Assembly: GCF_019550795.1 (NCBI RefSeq)
Contig: NZ_CP080545.1
Coordinates: 3,506,001 to 3,570,000 of the forward strand
Direction of reading: 5' to 3'
Length of the DNA: 64,000 nt
Source of the DNA: Paenibacillus sp. sptzw28
Lineage (GTDB): Bacteria > Bacillota > Bacilli > Paenibacillales > Paenibacillaceae
Under the pieces are notes generated by a model. It was not told where the DNA came from, searched no databases, and was given only the letters and a program-made list of their open reading frames with translations. A program made the position numbers and the translations under genes. How positions within the stretch are numbered: the first letter of the stretch is position 1; each line of letters opens with the position of its first letter. This document shows, piece after piece, positions 1-8,877 of the stretch.

Positions 1-902
1 TCCCGGGTTGATACGGCCTTTGAATCCGAGGTAACGATAATTTCCCCCTTACCTTCACCGGCACTGGAATTATCGGGCTGAATGGATACATGAAGATGAT
101 TCAATGCCATACCTGCGTCCGTCGGTGAGGACGGTCCTTTGCCAACCGATATACATCCCACCTCCGTACAGCCATACTGCTGCCATATCTCAATCAACTG
201 CATATTCATGCGATCAAGCAGAGCTTGAGTTGGCGGCGACCCCGAAATGACCGCCTTATTCAAATGCAATTTCCCTTTCTCCAGGGAATCCAGCACATTA
301 AGAATGAAGGGCACCGTGTACACGATATGATGGTTTAAATTCTTTAGCGCTTGCAGGGCGAATCTGGGGTTTTTGTCTTGTATAATTATCGGTTCGGTAC
401 CCCGCGCGATGCTTGCAAGCACACCCGTAATAAGACCGAACGAATGCGAGACCGGCACAAGAATGACAGGCTTAATTCCTTCTATTGCTTGAAACAGCCG
501 ATTATAGTTTTCGATTTCCGTCTCGACCAAGGCCCATGCGCGCTCTATCAATGCCGGGTTCCCCGTCGTTCCCGAGCTGTATTGCAGTAATGCAGGTTGA
601 TAGTGTACGGACGGTATACCTATGCTCAGCACAGTATCCCAGCTGCCGTAAAGCAGGTACGAGCAATCCGCATTACCGGCCATTGCCTTGGCTGACTCAA
701 GCGGAGTATCGGCGTGCATAAGCAGGACCGAGCCGCCGCGCTGCCTAAGGTACATTACGGCTGCTAATAAGGGGAAGGCGTGTTTAAGGCAAACTGCATA
801 TCTCTTCCCTTCCGGATTTCGATAGCCGTCGAGCCGCTTCATCTGTTCAAACAAAGCTTGAAGCTGATTTTTGTCGAATATTTGGTCATCGACTGTGAGC
901 AT
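1..902 (-). CDS. Acyl/aryl-AMP ligase (ANL superfamily), 3' end beyond window
   Basis: The reading frame is open from an ATG at 902 to the left edge (300 residues visible), so the C-terminal lid domain lies outside the window. An AGAGGTGA ribosome site precedes the ATG. Visible ANL motifs are SSGTTG (about residues 109-114, the ATP-phosphate loop) and YGCTEVG (about 243-249, adenine/acyl binding). The usual Lys after the SSGTTGxP loop is not seen (NPA instead). Such enzymes adenylate a carboxylic acid and pass it to CoA or a carrier protein; the substrate cannot be read here. It is divergent from an AraC regulator and close to a glycosyltransferase, which hints at a small specialised-metabolite locus extending to the left. 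The family call is firm and the pathway unknown. Confidence 0.85.
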   Translation of the reverse strand, partial: MLTVDDQIFDKNQLQALFEQMKRLDGYRNPEGKRYAVCLKHAFPLLAAVMYLRQRGGSVLLMHADTPLESAKAMAGNADCSYLLYGSWDTVLSIGIPSVHYQPALLQYSSGTTGNPALIERAWALVETEIENYNRLFQAIEGIKPVILVPVSHSFGLITGVLASIARGTEPIIIQDKNPRFALQALKNLNHHIVYTVPFILNVLDSLEKGKLHLNKAVISGSPPTQALLDRMNMQLIEIWQQYGCTEVGCISVGKGPSSPTDAGMALNHLHVSIQPDNSSAGEGKGEIIVTSDSKAVSTR

Positions 903-1071
903 TATTCACCTCTTAACAAACGGATTGTATAGTGGTACATTAATGACAAATGCCTTACCATTATTTTACTCAGGCTCCGAAAAGCCGACAATATGCGATT
1001 CTTCAGAACATGGATGATTATTCAGAAGATTTTGTTAAGAGTAAAAGACTATTAAAATTAGGCGAGGTTAT

Positions 1072-1875
1072 ATGATTCGACAATTTGAAGAAGTACTGCC
1101 GGTTAAGTTTATCGCGCTTGACTCCCGGCAGACGGAGGAATGGGTCAGCCCGTATTTCCAGATTATTTGGTCCGCTGCTTCCGAGCGCGCTCCTAATGAA
1201 AATGATTTCCTATTTGTTCCTCCGAATGTCCCTGTCCGCAGGTTTGTTTATCCTACCCCCTTCAAGTGCATCCAGTTTTTATGCCCTATTCTGGAAACGT
1301 CGAATTCTGTAGCGAGATTTAAAATGCCGGTGGAAATTCCATCCTCCCTGTATGCAAGCAGCAGTTTTACAATGATTTCTGCCGCTGCAGCCGCACCCTC
1401 ATCCGAATACCGGGAGTTCAGGCTTTCTTGCTCCATAACTAGTCTGGTCATCGAAATTATGGAGTATCTGGAAAGACAGCATAAACTGCGGACAGAACCG
1501 ACTAAGAAAAGCAATTCCGACTTTTTCAAAAACGGCAGAGCACTTATTTACTCAACCCGCTATATGAGAAAAAATATGAGCAACCCGCATTTGTCTTTAA
1601 CGGATATAGCAGGCGCCATTGGATACAATTCCAATTATTTCTGCCATGAATTCAGCAAAATATTTACGGTATCTCCCATTCGGTTCTTAAATAACCTCAG
1701 ACTGAATCGCGCGCTGCAGCTTCTGGAACATTCGGAATTGAATGTGAAAACAATCAGTAAATTAGTAGGAGTAACCAGCTCCAGCAGACTGAGCAGCATG
1801 GTAAAGGCCGCCTCAGGTATGACTCCAATCAAGTATAAGCGTTCCAAGCGGACCCAATTTAACCAGGTAAGGTGA
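1072..1875 (+). CDS. AraC-family transcriptional regulator
   Basis: 267 residues. The C-terminal third holds the two helix-turn-helix units of the AraC/XylS family (around residues 165-260, including LSLTDIAGAIGYNSNYF and the PIRF...LNRALQLLE second unit), which bind DNA. The N-terminal part looks like a poorly conserved effector-sensing domain. The ATG at 1072 is preceded by GCGAGG. It is divergent from the acyl-AMP ligase and only 6 bp ahead of the glycosyltransferase, so it probably heads that transcript and may control both directions. The effector is unknown. Confidence 0.85.
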   Translation: MIRQFEEVLPVKFIALDSRQTEEWVSPYFQIIWSAASERAPNENDFLFVPPNVPVRRFVYPTPFKCIQFLCPILETSNSVARFKMPVEIPSSLYASSSFTMISAAAAAPSSEYREFRLSCSITSLVIEIMEYLERQHKLRTEPTKKSNSDFFKNGRALIYSTRYMRKNMSNPHLSLTDIAGAIGYNSNYFCHEFSKIFTVSPIRFLNNLRLNRALQLLEHSELNVKTISKLVGVTSSSRLSSMVKAASGMTPIKYKRSKRTQFNQVR

Positions 1876-1881
1876 ACAGTC

Positions 1882-3075
1882 ATGTCCAACGTGTTATTTA
1901 TAAACGGGCCGGCCAGCGGCCACGTGTACCCGACCCTGGGATTAGTAGAAGAACTAATAGCCATGGGCGAGAAAGTGTTTTACGTATCAAGCGAAGAGTT
2001 TCGGGATAAGCTTGAGCGTTTGGGTGCCGCTTTTACTTCATACGACAACTTTCTTGCCCGTGAGAATCCGTTTGAAACGAAGCGATACTTATCGTTGGTC
2101 ATTAAGATTTTATCTTCTTACGACACCATTCTTCCCTGCATCTTGGAGCTTGCGCAGCATCATTCATTTGATTACATCATCCATGATTCCATGTACGGGT
2201 GCGGGAATGTGGCGTCTGATTCCCTCGGAATCCCCAATATCGCCACTTGCTCGTCATTTGTAAATTCAGAGCGGCTGCTAAGTGCGAATAGAGGAAATAC
2301 GGCCAGGTTGAAAGAGAATCTTCTTCTGGTCAAAGAGTTCTGCGCTTTATCTGCGAATATTCGGGCCAAATACAACATTAGGCGGAGACTGGATATTGGG
2401 GATGTATTTTTTAACGGGGGAAAGATCAACCTTGTGTTCACCTCGGAATACTTCCAGCCGCAATCCGAGAGCATTGCGGAACATTTTAAATTTGTAGGGC
2501 CGATTGTTACGGACAGATATGAGCCTATTGAGCTTCCGGTTGACCGATTTCGAGGGCGACGGGTCATATACATATCGATGGGAACGGTATTTAATGACGT
2601 TAAGGAATTTTATGAGCTGTGCTTTGATTCGCTGGCTTCCTTCGACGGGCATGTAATCTTATCAGTAGGCAGCCGAATAAACGTTACCTCCCTTGAAAGC
2701 ATTCCGGATAATTTCACTGTACTTCCGTATGCGCCCCAATTGCAGATTCTGCCGTACACAGACGTGTTCATTACCCATGGTGGAATGAACAGCGTAAATG
2801 AGGCGCTGTATTATAACGTTCCATTAATCGTAATACCGATGGCGGCCGATCAACCCATCGTAGGGAATCGCGTTGCAGAACTAGGGGCGGGGCTCACGCT
2901 TGACAGAATTTCTTTAACGGCATTAAATTTACGTGAGTCCGTAGAAGAAATCTTATCTGCGGGACGGTATCATGAGAATAGCTCCAGAATCGGGGATAGT
3001 CTGCGAATGGCCGGCGGACAGAAGAAAGCGATAGAGGAAATCCTTAAATTCAAGGAGTTCTATAAAATCCGGTAG
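1882..3075 (+). CDS. Macrolide-type (MGT/YjiC-like) UDP-glycosyltransferase
   Basis: 397 residues, the normal length for GT1-family bacterial glycosyltransferases. The N-terminus (NGPASGHVYPTLGLVEEL) is the acceptor-side Rossmann start. The C-terminal donor-binding signature is THGGMNSVNEAL (about residues 298-309), followed by PLIVIPMAADQPIVGNRV. The family transfers sugar from a UDP-sugar to small lipophilic acceptors such as macrolides or flavonoids, for self-protection or natural-product tailoring. It follows the AraC gene by 6 bp with AAGGTGA as ribosome site, so the two are co-transcribed. A bidirectional terminator follows. The acceptor cannot be inferred. Confidence 0.88.
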   Translation: MSNVLFINGPASGHVYPTLGLVEELIAMGEKVFYVSSEEFRDKLERLGAAFTSYDNFLARENPFETKRYLSLVIKILSSYDTILPCILELAQHHSFDYIIHDSMYGCGNVASDSLGIPNIATCSSFVNSERLLSANRGNTARLKENLLLVKEFCALSANIRAKYNIRRRLDIGDVFFNGGKINLVFTSEYFQPQSESIAEHFKFVGPIVTDRYEPIELPVDRFRGRRVIYISMGTVFNDVKEFYELCFDSLASFDGHVILSVGSRINVTSLESIPDNFTVLPYAPQLQILPYTDVFITHGGMNSVNEALYYNVPLIVIPMAADQPIVGNRVAELGAGLTLDRISLTALNLRESVEEILSAGRYHENSSRIGDSLRMAGGQKKAIEEILKFKEFYKIR

Positions 3076-3133
3076 AATTCCCTCACGCGGCACATGCTTG
3101 ATCAGCGCATCACTGGAACAGGGTGAACCATGC

Positions 3134-3170
3134 AAAAAAGGGCGCGCTGCACTGCAGCCCGCCCTTTTTT
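3134..3170. terminator. Bidirectional rho-independent terminator
   Basis: A stem with A6-GGGCG on the left and CGCCC-T6 on the right encloses a GCTGCA/TGCAGC inner pairing. It separates the convergent glycosyltransferase and the 559-residue orphan, and the T-tract on either strand suits both. Confidence 0.85.
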
Positions 3171-3172
3171 CA

Positions 3173-4852
3173 TTATTCCAGATTTAATGTAAAGCTCATT
3201 CGGCTGCTTGAAGCATCTGGTCTGTAAGGATATATGATTTTTATGCAATCGTCATATTGAATGACCGAAGGCGCAGGCGCTTCAGCTTCGACCCTGCAGG
3301 CCAGTCCCGGGAATATCCAGAGGTTCGGAGTAATTGCTTCAGCGTTGATGCCGGTTCCCCGGATTTCAAAATACAATTCGATTTCGAGGTTCGTTTCAAA
3401 TTGGACTTCGACAGTGAGCTGATTCTTATTAGTCTTGGCCTCGTAAGTAATTCCCCTTAAATGAGTATTCCAATGTCCGCCCTTTTCACGCCGGATTAAC
3501 CTCATATAGTACTTTTTTCCGTCTTCGGTTTTCCAATGAATAGTGGCCGGATACATCTGACCGTTCGTATTTCTGCTGCCGGACATCGCTCCGATCATAA
3601 TGCTCTCCCCGATCCAGGCGGCAGCGGTGCACAGATTAGAGTTTGAGCCTGGCTTGTCTCTTTCACACAGCTCACGGAACTTCTTTTCGACCAGTCGTTC
3701 ACCTTGGTGCGCAATTAGGGCCGGCATCACCTGCTCAGGTACATCAACGCCTACCAATGCGATCATCGGGTCGTGCCCGGATTCGCAATTGATGGCGGCA
3801 AGATACTCATAACCTTTCCCCAAAGCGAGATATAGGAAAACCCCGATCGAACTGTGAGCCCTCATCTCCATTTCATATGCACGCGAGAATGGACCCGACA
3901 GATTTTCCAGATTAGCGTTATAGAATAGTGCTATATTCTCCCAAAGCCCCTTTTCAACTTCATGGCCGATTTCCTGAAAAGCAGCCGACTTTCCATACTT
4001 TCTCCAAAGTCCCAGAACGGTCAGGTCAACGCCGTAATAAGTTGTCGTATTAAATTCGGCGAACGACCTGAATTCATTGAAACCCGTCAGCAGGCTTTCA
4101 GCTTCTTTGGCGGCATGCGCAATCCAGCTTTCATCATTATAGCGATGACCGAAATAATGGCTCACGAATATGTGCATCAATTCAATATTCGTATTCATCG
4201 GAACCGCGTCCGACAAACGCCGGTCAATGGACCCGGAGACCGCTCTCACCATTGATCCATCCATCCGGACAACCAGCTCATCCGGCAGCATTTCTTCAAA
4301 GTTCTCCAGGATAACGGCGAAGGTGCAGGCAATGAATTCACGCCAATTCGGGTCATAGCTCTTCCACACTGGAGGAAGCACATCATCTATCGCTTTCTGT
4401 AATGAATTCTTAATGTCATTTAAGTCCATACTGCCGGGCATCGGTGTTGCTTCAATCGCCAGCATATCGATAAAGCGTGCTGAAATCTTCTCGAAGGTTG
4501 CATCCAGATAATATGCAAAACCGGGCGCGAATGTTTTCCACGGAAGGTTGCCCGCAGGAGGATGCGGTTGCTGCGGCGCAGTCCGAAAAGTACCATGATA
4601 GATTTCTTCGGGGTAATCTAATTGCATCTCCAGAACTTTCCCGAGCACATCACACGCTCTTCGGAGGTCACCCGGTGCATTCCTGGTCAACAGTCCCAAA
4701 GCATAGTGAGCGCTTCCGCGGGTGCTGTGCCGATTCGGGTTATGCCTTATCATTTTCATCTCATCATCAAAATGCAAATCCATGTCTTGCATAGAATGAT
4801 AGACCAGATAGCGCTGTTCCTCTGTCAACTGATCCATGATGCTTTGACTCAT
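3173..4852 (-). CDS. Hypothetical 559-residue protein
   Basis: I do not recognise the family. The ORF starts at ATG 4852 with only a weak GGGA upstream and ends 3 bp from the shared terminator. The protein has no signal peptide or membrane segment. Most of it (roughly residues 1-440) looks mainly helical, with Trp/Tyr-rich stretches (for example WKTFAPGFAYYLDATF and YYGVDLTVLGLWRKYG) that resemble alpha/alpha-barrel glycoside-processing proteins. The last about 100 residues look like a beta-rich domain. An (alpha/alpha)-toroid plus beta-sandwich enzyme is a guess from this pattern only. It is monocistronic and convergent with the glycosyltransferase. Confidence 0.75.
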   Translation of the reverse strand: MSQSIMDQLTEEQRYLVYHSMQDMDLHFDDEMKMIRHNPNRHSTRGSAHYALGLLTRNAPGDLRRACDVLGKVLEMQLDYPEEIYHGTFRTAPQQPHPPAGNLPWKTFAPGFAYYLDATFEKISARFIDMLAIEATPMPGSMDLNDIKNSLQKAIDDVLPPVWKSYDPNWREFIACTFAVILENFEEMLPDELVVRMDGSMVRAVSGSIDRRLSDAVPMNTNIELMHIFVSHYFGHRYNDESWIAHAAKEAESLLTGFNEFRSFAEFNTTTYYGVDLTVLGLWRKYGKSAAFQEIGHEVEKGLWENIALFYNANLENLSGPFSRAYEMEMRAHSSIGVFLYLALGKGYEYLAAINCESGHDPMIALVGVDVPEQVMPALIAHQGERLVEKKFRELCERDKPGSNSNLCTAAAWIGESIMIGAMSGSRNTNGQMYPATIHWKTEDGKKYYMRLIRREKGGHWNTHLRGITYEAKTNKNQLTVEVQFETNLEIELYFEIRGTGINAEAITPNLWIFPGLACRVEAEAPAPSVIQYDDCIKIIYPYRPDASSSRMSFTLNLE

Positions 4853-5064
4853 TAAGTCCCATTCCCTTCGACTTCGAAACTGTTTTTAGCCGATTGCACA
4901 TTAATTATAACACACAGCCCCTGCAAGAGCGGTTCAACGCTGCGTATACACTGTGAATTTCTCGCTTTATATTTATTGGAACGTTTAGTTTCTTAAAGTA
5001 TGGGAAACGAATAAATTAGCATAAATTACACCATCTGTAAGCAAAGTTGGGGAAAAGGGGCTTT

Positions 5065-5682
5065 ATGTCAGGGAAGAATAAGAAACAGCAGTTCAACGAT
5101 GCCTTCGAGATCGGGTTATATATCATATCCGCTATCTCTTTTGTATACTACACGCTTGAGGGAGTTTACGCGAAAAGCTTTCAAGCCGCGCTGATCGTTT
5201 CGGTTTTGCTTCTGATCCGAGGGCTGGTCAAATGGACGAAGAGCAAGTTGTTTCCCGCCATTCGTTTTTCAATACTGTTTTTTATAACGCTGACCATGAT
5301 GCTTGCCAATTTATTCGGCCTATACGACGTCATACCTTATTTGGATAAAGCTGAGCATTTACTCTCCGGGGTCATTCTTTGTTTCGTGGGAATGCTGGTG
5401 CTAAGAAGAATGATTCAAAGCCAAAGAATGACTGACTTCCCTACCCCGATCGGAATCTGGTTTGCTTTGTTCTTCTCGGTAGCTATGGCCGGCTGCTGGG
5501 AAATTTTCGAGTTCACGACCGACCGGTTATTTGGACTCCTTTCACAGAACGGGAGCCTGATCGATACGATGGTTGACATCATCTGCGGGACCGTCGGCGC
5601 CGGCGGAACAGCCCTCTATCTCGCCCTTAAAGCCGAAAGTCATCCGTTCTCAATATTATCAGCGGACGATTCCGCTCTGTAG
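5065..5682 (+). CDS. Multi-pass membrane protein, DUF2238/YjdF-like
   Basis: 205 residues. I chose ATG 5065 over the upstream in-frame TTG 5047 because AAAAGGGG (5053-5060) sits at the right distance from 5065. Five or six hydrophobic helices are visible. The conserved-looking segment YLDKAEHLLSGVILCFVGM and the later CWEIFEF...DTMVDIICGTVGA resemble YjdF/DUF2238 membrane proteins, which have an acidic His-containing helix and no agreed function. It stands alone, upstream of the ArsR/MFS unit. Confidence 0.7.
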   Translation: MSGKNKKQQFNDAFEIGLYIISAISFVYYTLEGVYAKSFQAALIVSVLLLIRGLVKWTKSKLFPAIRFSILFFITLTMMLANLFGLYDVIPYLDKAEHLLSGVILCFVGMLVLRRMIQSQRMTDFPTPIGIWFALFFSVAMAGCWEIFEFTTDRLFGLLSQNGSLIDTMVDIICGTVGAGGTALYLALKAESHPFSILSADDSAL

Positions 5683-5781
5683 AATGTAGCCGATCTTCCC
5701 CTTCTCATAATTGATACCGTCTTTGGATAAACCAAGCTGCTCGTAATTACCTGTTTACTTTCGTGGAAGGATATGGTACCC

Positions 5782-5811
5782 TTATTTCGAAACATATAGA
5801 AATAACAACAA
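5782..5811. promoter_or_regulatory. Candidate ArsR-type operator, upstream copy
   Basis: The dyad TTATTTC-N10-GAAATAA spans 5782-5805, just ahead of the ArsR-family gene. The block at 5795-5811 (17 bp) recurs exactly, inverted, at 6115-6131 ahead of the MFS gene. Two matching dyads around a small repressor gene are best read as operator copies. Confidence 0.6.
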
Positions 5812-5829
5812 CGACAAAGGTGAGTAGCG

Positions 5830-6111
5830 ATGGCAGATGAAAACGAGGAAATCCGGCAAGCCGTAAAAGTATACAAGGCACTGGGGGAGCCAACTAGGCT
5901 CAAAATCGCCCTCCTCCTTATTGAGGAAATGAATCTTTGCTGCTCCGACATAGGGAGCAAGCTGGAGTCGGTTGCCGGCTCGACACTGTCCCATCATCTG
6001 AAGCAATTGACCGATTGCGGACTTCTCGATCTCCGTAAGGATGGCACTTACATCTACTACAGAGTCAATCGCGAAATGGCACAAAAGTACGCACCGTATT
6101 TGTTGGAATAA
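5830..6111 (+). CDS. ArsR/SmtB-family winged-helix repressor
   Basis: 93 residues, the usual length. It has a typical ArsR core: VYKALGEPTRLKIALLLI, then a recognition helix in STLSHHLKQL and a wing GLLDLRKDGTYIYYRV. The motif NLCCSDIG sits where ArsR proteins carry the ELCVCDL metal site: the first Cys is kept and the second is Ser, so the thiol site is altered and metal sensing is uncertain. AAAGGTGAG precedes ATG 5830. It lies 68 bp upstream of an MFS efflux gene, with matching dyads before both, suggesting it represses itself and the pump. Confidence 0.9.
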   Translation: MADENEEIRQAVKVYKALGEPTRLKIALLLIEEMNLCCSDIGSKLESVAGSTLSHHLKQLTDCGLLDLRKDGTYIYYRVNREMAQKYAPYLLE

Positions 6112-6114
6112 TTT

Positions 6115-6141
6115 TTGTTGTTATTTCTATATTTTTAGAAA
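6115..6141. promoter_or_regulatory. Candidate ArsR-type operator, inverted second copy
   Basis: 6115-6131 is an exact inverted copy of 5795-5811. It overlaps a second dyad, TTTCTA-N6-TAGAAA (6124-6141). It lies in the 68-bp gap between the repressor and the MFS gene, so it could give the pump its own regulated promoter, or act as an mRNA feature. Confidence 0.55.
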
Positions 6142-6179
6142 TATAAAAATAGTGGAGTGGAGAAAGGAGTACAAGAATA

Positions 6180-7382
6180 ATGTCGAACGCGTGGAAAATT
6201 TACATGCTGGCAGTCGTCAGTTTTCTGGTCGGAACGTCCGAATTTATCATTGCGGGCATTCTGGATAAAATAGCGGAGGATACCGGGGTTTCGGTATCAG
6301 CGGCAGGTCAGCTCATTACCGTCTTCTCGCTGGCTTACGCTTTCGGCACCCCTATTCTTATGGCCGCAACGGCCCGCATGGAACGCCGTAAGCTGCTGCT
6401 CTTCTCGCTGGGTATCTTCGTAATAGGTAATGGAATCGCGGTTGCGCTGCCCGGGTTCGGGGTTCTTATCGGATCGCGGATTATTCTTGCTCTCAGCACC
6501 GGAGTATTCGTCGTAACTGCATTAACCGTAGCATCCAAGCTGGCTCCGCCGGAAAAACAGGGAAGCGCGATCGCGACGCTCGTTATGGGCTTCAGCACCT
6601 CCTTAATTATCGGTGTTCCTCTTGGAAGGGTTGTAGCTTCCGCCTACGATTGGATAACGATATTCGCTGGTATCGGAATATTGGGATTGTTAGCAATGCT
6701 CGCTATTTTCTTCGTTATTCCGCGTAGTGACGGGGAAGAACCGGTGCCTCTCCGCAAGCAGCTCGCGCTGCTCAAGGAACCGAGAATTGCGGTAGCCTTA
6801 GCGGTAACATTCTTCTGGATTCTCGGGTATGCCATCACATATACGTATATTTCTCCGTATCTGCTAACCGTTACGGGAATGAGCAGCAAGGAAGTGAGTA
6901 TCGGGTTATTCGCCTTTGGTATCGCCAGCTTGATCGGCTCTAAGGTCGGCGGCTTCAGCACGGACAAATGGGGAGTTTCCCGTACGCTGGTCGGTGGAAT
7001 GCTGTTTCACACTGTAGCACTTATACTCTTGTCTCTGTCAGGACAGTCTCCGGCACTCGTCTTCCCGCTTCTTATGTTATGGGCGTTCTCGGCATGGTCC
7101 TCGGGTCCAACACAGCAGTATCATCTGATGACTCTCGCGCCGGAAGCTTCCGGCATCATGCTTAGCCTGAACACTTCGGTTCTGCAGCTCGCAATGGCTG
7201 CCGGCGCGGGAGTCGGCGGCATCGTTGTGGAGCAGGCATCGCTGAACGCTACCAGTTGGATTGGAGCGGCCGCGGTCGCTATCGCAGCGGTTACGGCTGC
7301 GGCTTCCTTCCGGTTCTCCCGCTCCCGTTCGATTTCCCTCAGTAAAGCGAAAGAACGGGAATTACAAGAAGTTGGAGCATAA
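6180..7382 (+). CDS. MFS drug/sugar efflux transporter (AraJ-like, DHA1)
   Basis: 400 residues with the 12-helix MFS pattern. A DHA1-type start (VGTSEFIIAGILDKIAEDTGVSV, AAGQLITVFSLAYAFGTP) is followed by a loop 2-3 signature. A GAAAGGAG site precedes ATG 6180. It is the partner of the upstream ArsR repressor. The MFS gene at 14897-16063 is a clear paralogue sharing AGQLITV and AYA-GTP blocks. Predicted to export small organic compounds by proton antiport; the substrate is unknown. A strong terminator follows. Confidence 0.9.
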   Translation: MSNAWKIYMLAVVSFLVGTSEFIIAGILDKIAEDTGVSVSAAGQLITVFSLAYAFGTPILMAATARMERRKLLLFSLGIFVIGNGIAVALPGFGVLIGSRIILALSTGVFVVTALTVASKLAPPEKQGSAIATLVMGFSTSLIIGVPLGRVVASAYDWITIFAGIGILGLLAMLAIFFVIPRSDGEEPVPLRKQLALLKEPRIAVALAVTFFWILGYAITYTYISPYLLTVTGMSSKEVSIGLFAFGIASLIGSKVGGFSTDKWGVSRTLVGGMLFHTVALILLSLSGQSPALVFPLLMLWAFSAWSSGPTQQYHLMTLAPEASGIMLSLNTSVLQLAMAAGAGVGGIVVEQASLNATSWIGAAAVAIAAVTAAASFRFSRSRSISLSKAKERELQEVGA

Positions 7383-7400
7383 CTAAACCTTGGGGATACC

Positions 7401-7443
7401 AATCAAGGCTGCCGGTATAGGACCATCACCGGCAGCCTTGATT
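7401..7443 (+). terminator. Rho-independent terminator
   Basis: A perfect 16-bp stem (7401-7416 with 7428-7443) is followed by a short T-rich run. It ends the ArsR-MFS transcript and may also serve the convergent AlkA operon. Confidence 0.85.
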
Positions 7444-7482
7444 TCATAATCATTCCATTAACCACATTAATCATTCATGACA

Positions 7483-8115
7483 CTAAATAAAATCTTTCTC
7501 GTTCAATAGCCCGCGGTTAACCGCTTCCCACAAATAAAGTGAGACAATCGTGCGGTAAGGTTTCCACATTTCACCGCTGACTTCCAGAATGTCTGAATCG
7601 GAACGATCATAAAGCCAACCGGCGGCACGCCTGAGACCTGCATCCCCGAGTGAGAGGACATCCTCCCTGCCGAGGCAAAATATCAGGAACATCTCGGCGG
7701 TCCAGCGCCCAATGCCTTTTGCCCCTGTCAACGTATTAATGACTTCCTCGTTACCCGCAGAATCAGGAAAATTCAGAACCAATTCTTCCCGCTTAACCAG
7801 CTCGGCGAGTCCTTGGATATATCCGATCTTGGCCCTTGATACACCGGCGCTACGCAGCTCTTCTTCGGAAACCGCAAGTACGGAATCGGGTGTGATTAAG
7901 CCGCATTTCTCTTCGACACGGCCGCAAATAGTCCCGGCGGCTTTGACGGATAGCTGTTGACCGATTAATGATCTGGTCAGTGATTCGAAAGCATTCTCGC
8001 GTGAAGGTATTTCAAGGGAACCAATTCTCTCCGCCAGCCATGCAAATCGCCGATCGGCAAGACATAATTGCCGCACCCTCGGTTCGTCCGGATTTAAATC
8101 GAACAGAATTCTCAT
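7483..8115 (-). CDS. DNA-3-methyladenine glycosylase II (AlkA-type, HhH-GPD)
   Basis: 210 residues. LIGQQLSVKAA is the family's DNA-intercalation region. The helix-hairpin-helix LTGAKGIGRWTAEMFLIF is followed by DVLSLGDAGLRRA, which carries the catalytic Asp. It excises alkylated purines in base-excision repair. It lacks the Ada-like N-terminal half of larger AlkA proteins, as is usual in Bacilli. The start is 6 bp from the methyltransferase stop, placing it last in a three-gene operon. Confidence 0.9.
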   Translation of the reverse strand: MRILFDLNPDEPRVRQLCLADRRFAWLAERIGSLEIPSRENAFESLTRSLIGQQLSVKAAGTICGRVEEKCGLITPDSVLAVSEEELRSAGVSRAKIGYIQGLAELVKREELVLNFPDSAGNEEVINTLTGAKGIGRWTAEMFLIFCLGREDVLSLGDAGLRRAAGWLYDRSDSDILEVSGEMWKPYRTIVSLYLWEAVNRGLLNEKDFI

Positions 8116-8121
8116 GAAGTC

Positions 8122-8877
8122 TTATAATGCCCCCCAGAACAGTTCAGTCTCATAGTCGTAGAAAATTCGTCCGTTCCGTTCATTTCTTCCGAAAATCTCA
8201 AGCAGTTCAATCATCATCGGTTGGTAGGCTGGATCCCCTGGAACCGGGCTGTAGGAAGATGATAGCAGCCGTCCCTTTAACCCTTCAAAATCAAATACCT
8301 GCCGGTTTTTGAACCGGGTTTCCTTCATTTCGCCTTCTTTAAAGAATGAAGCCAGCGCTTCCCTTGAAATATTCTTGTGATTGATACTGGTATAGTCGGT
8401 TCCGAACGTTTGGAGAAACTGCTCATACTCTTCAAGAAAAGGGGTGCCGTGCTTAAGCCGTGAATTCCAGATCAGAGCGGCCTTTCCCCCGGGCGTTAGA
8501 ATCCGCCTGAATTCGGTACGCGCAGCGGGCTGGTCAAACCAATGAAATGACTGGGCGCAGACGATAAACTGGATAGAATGGTCCGGCAATCCGGTCGCTT
8601 CAGCCGTTCCCGGCACTGCAGTAAATTCAGGATTATCCCCAAGCGTGTTCTCGGCGGCTTCCCTCATTGCCTTATTCGGTTCAACAGCAGTTACGCGGCA
8701 TCCCCGATCCAATAACAGCTGTGAGAAAATACCGGTGCCCGCACCGATGTCCGCCACGACTGAACCCGGCTGCAGACCTACGATATCACACAAATAGTCG
8801 ATCGACTCCTCCGGATACCCCGGACGATACTTCACATACTTTTCGACCCGGTTTGTAAATCGCTCCTCATTTTTCAC
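8122..8877 (-). CDS. Class I SAM-dependent methyltransferase
   Basis: 251 residues from GTG 8877 (frame VKNEERFTNRVEKYVKYRP). This start lies inside the end of the upstream VOC gene (11-bp overlap) behind a GGGTGG stretch, implying translational coupling. SAM-binding motif I is VVADIGAGTGIFSQLL, with the acidic VTAVEPN after it. QSFHWFD and the layout resemble the UbiE/Tam-type methyltransferase_11 family. The acceptor is unknown. It could detoxify a small acid or act in quinone or secondary metabolism. Confidence 0.87.
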   Translation of the reverse strand: MKNEERFTNRVEKYVKYRPGYPEESIDYLCDIVGLQPGSVVADIGAGTGIFSQLLLDRGCRVTAVEPNKAMREAAENTLGDNPEFTAVPGTAEATGLPDHSIQFIVCAQSFHWFDQPAARTEFRRILTPGGKAALIWNSRLKHGTPFLEEYEQFLQTFGTDYTSINHKNISREALASFFKEGEMKETRFKNRQVFDFEGLKGRLLSSSYSPVPGDPAYQPMMIELLEIFGRNERNGRIFYDYETELFWGAL

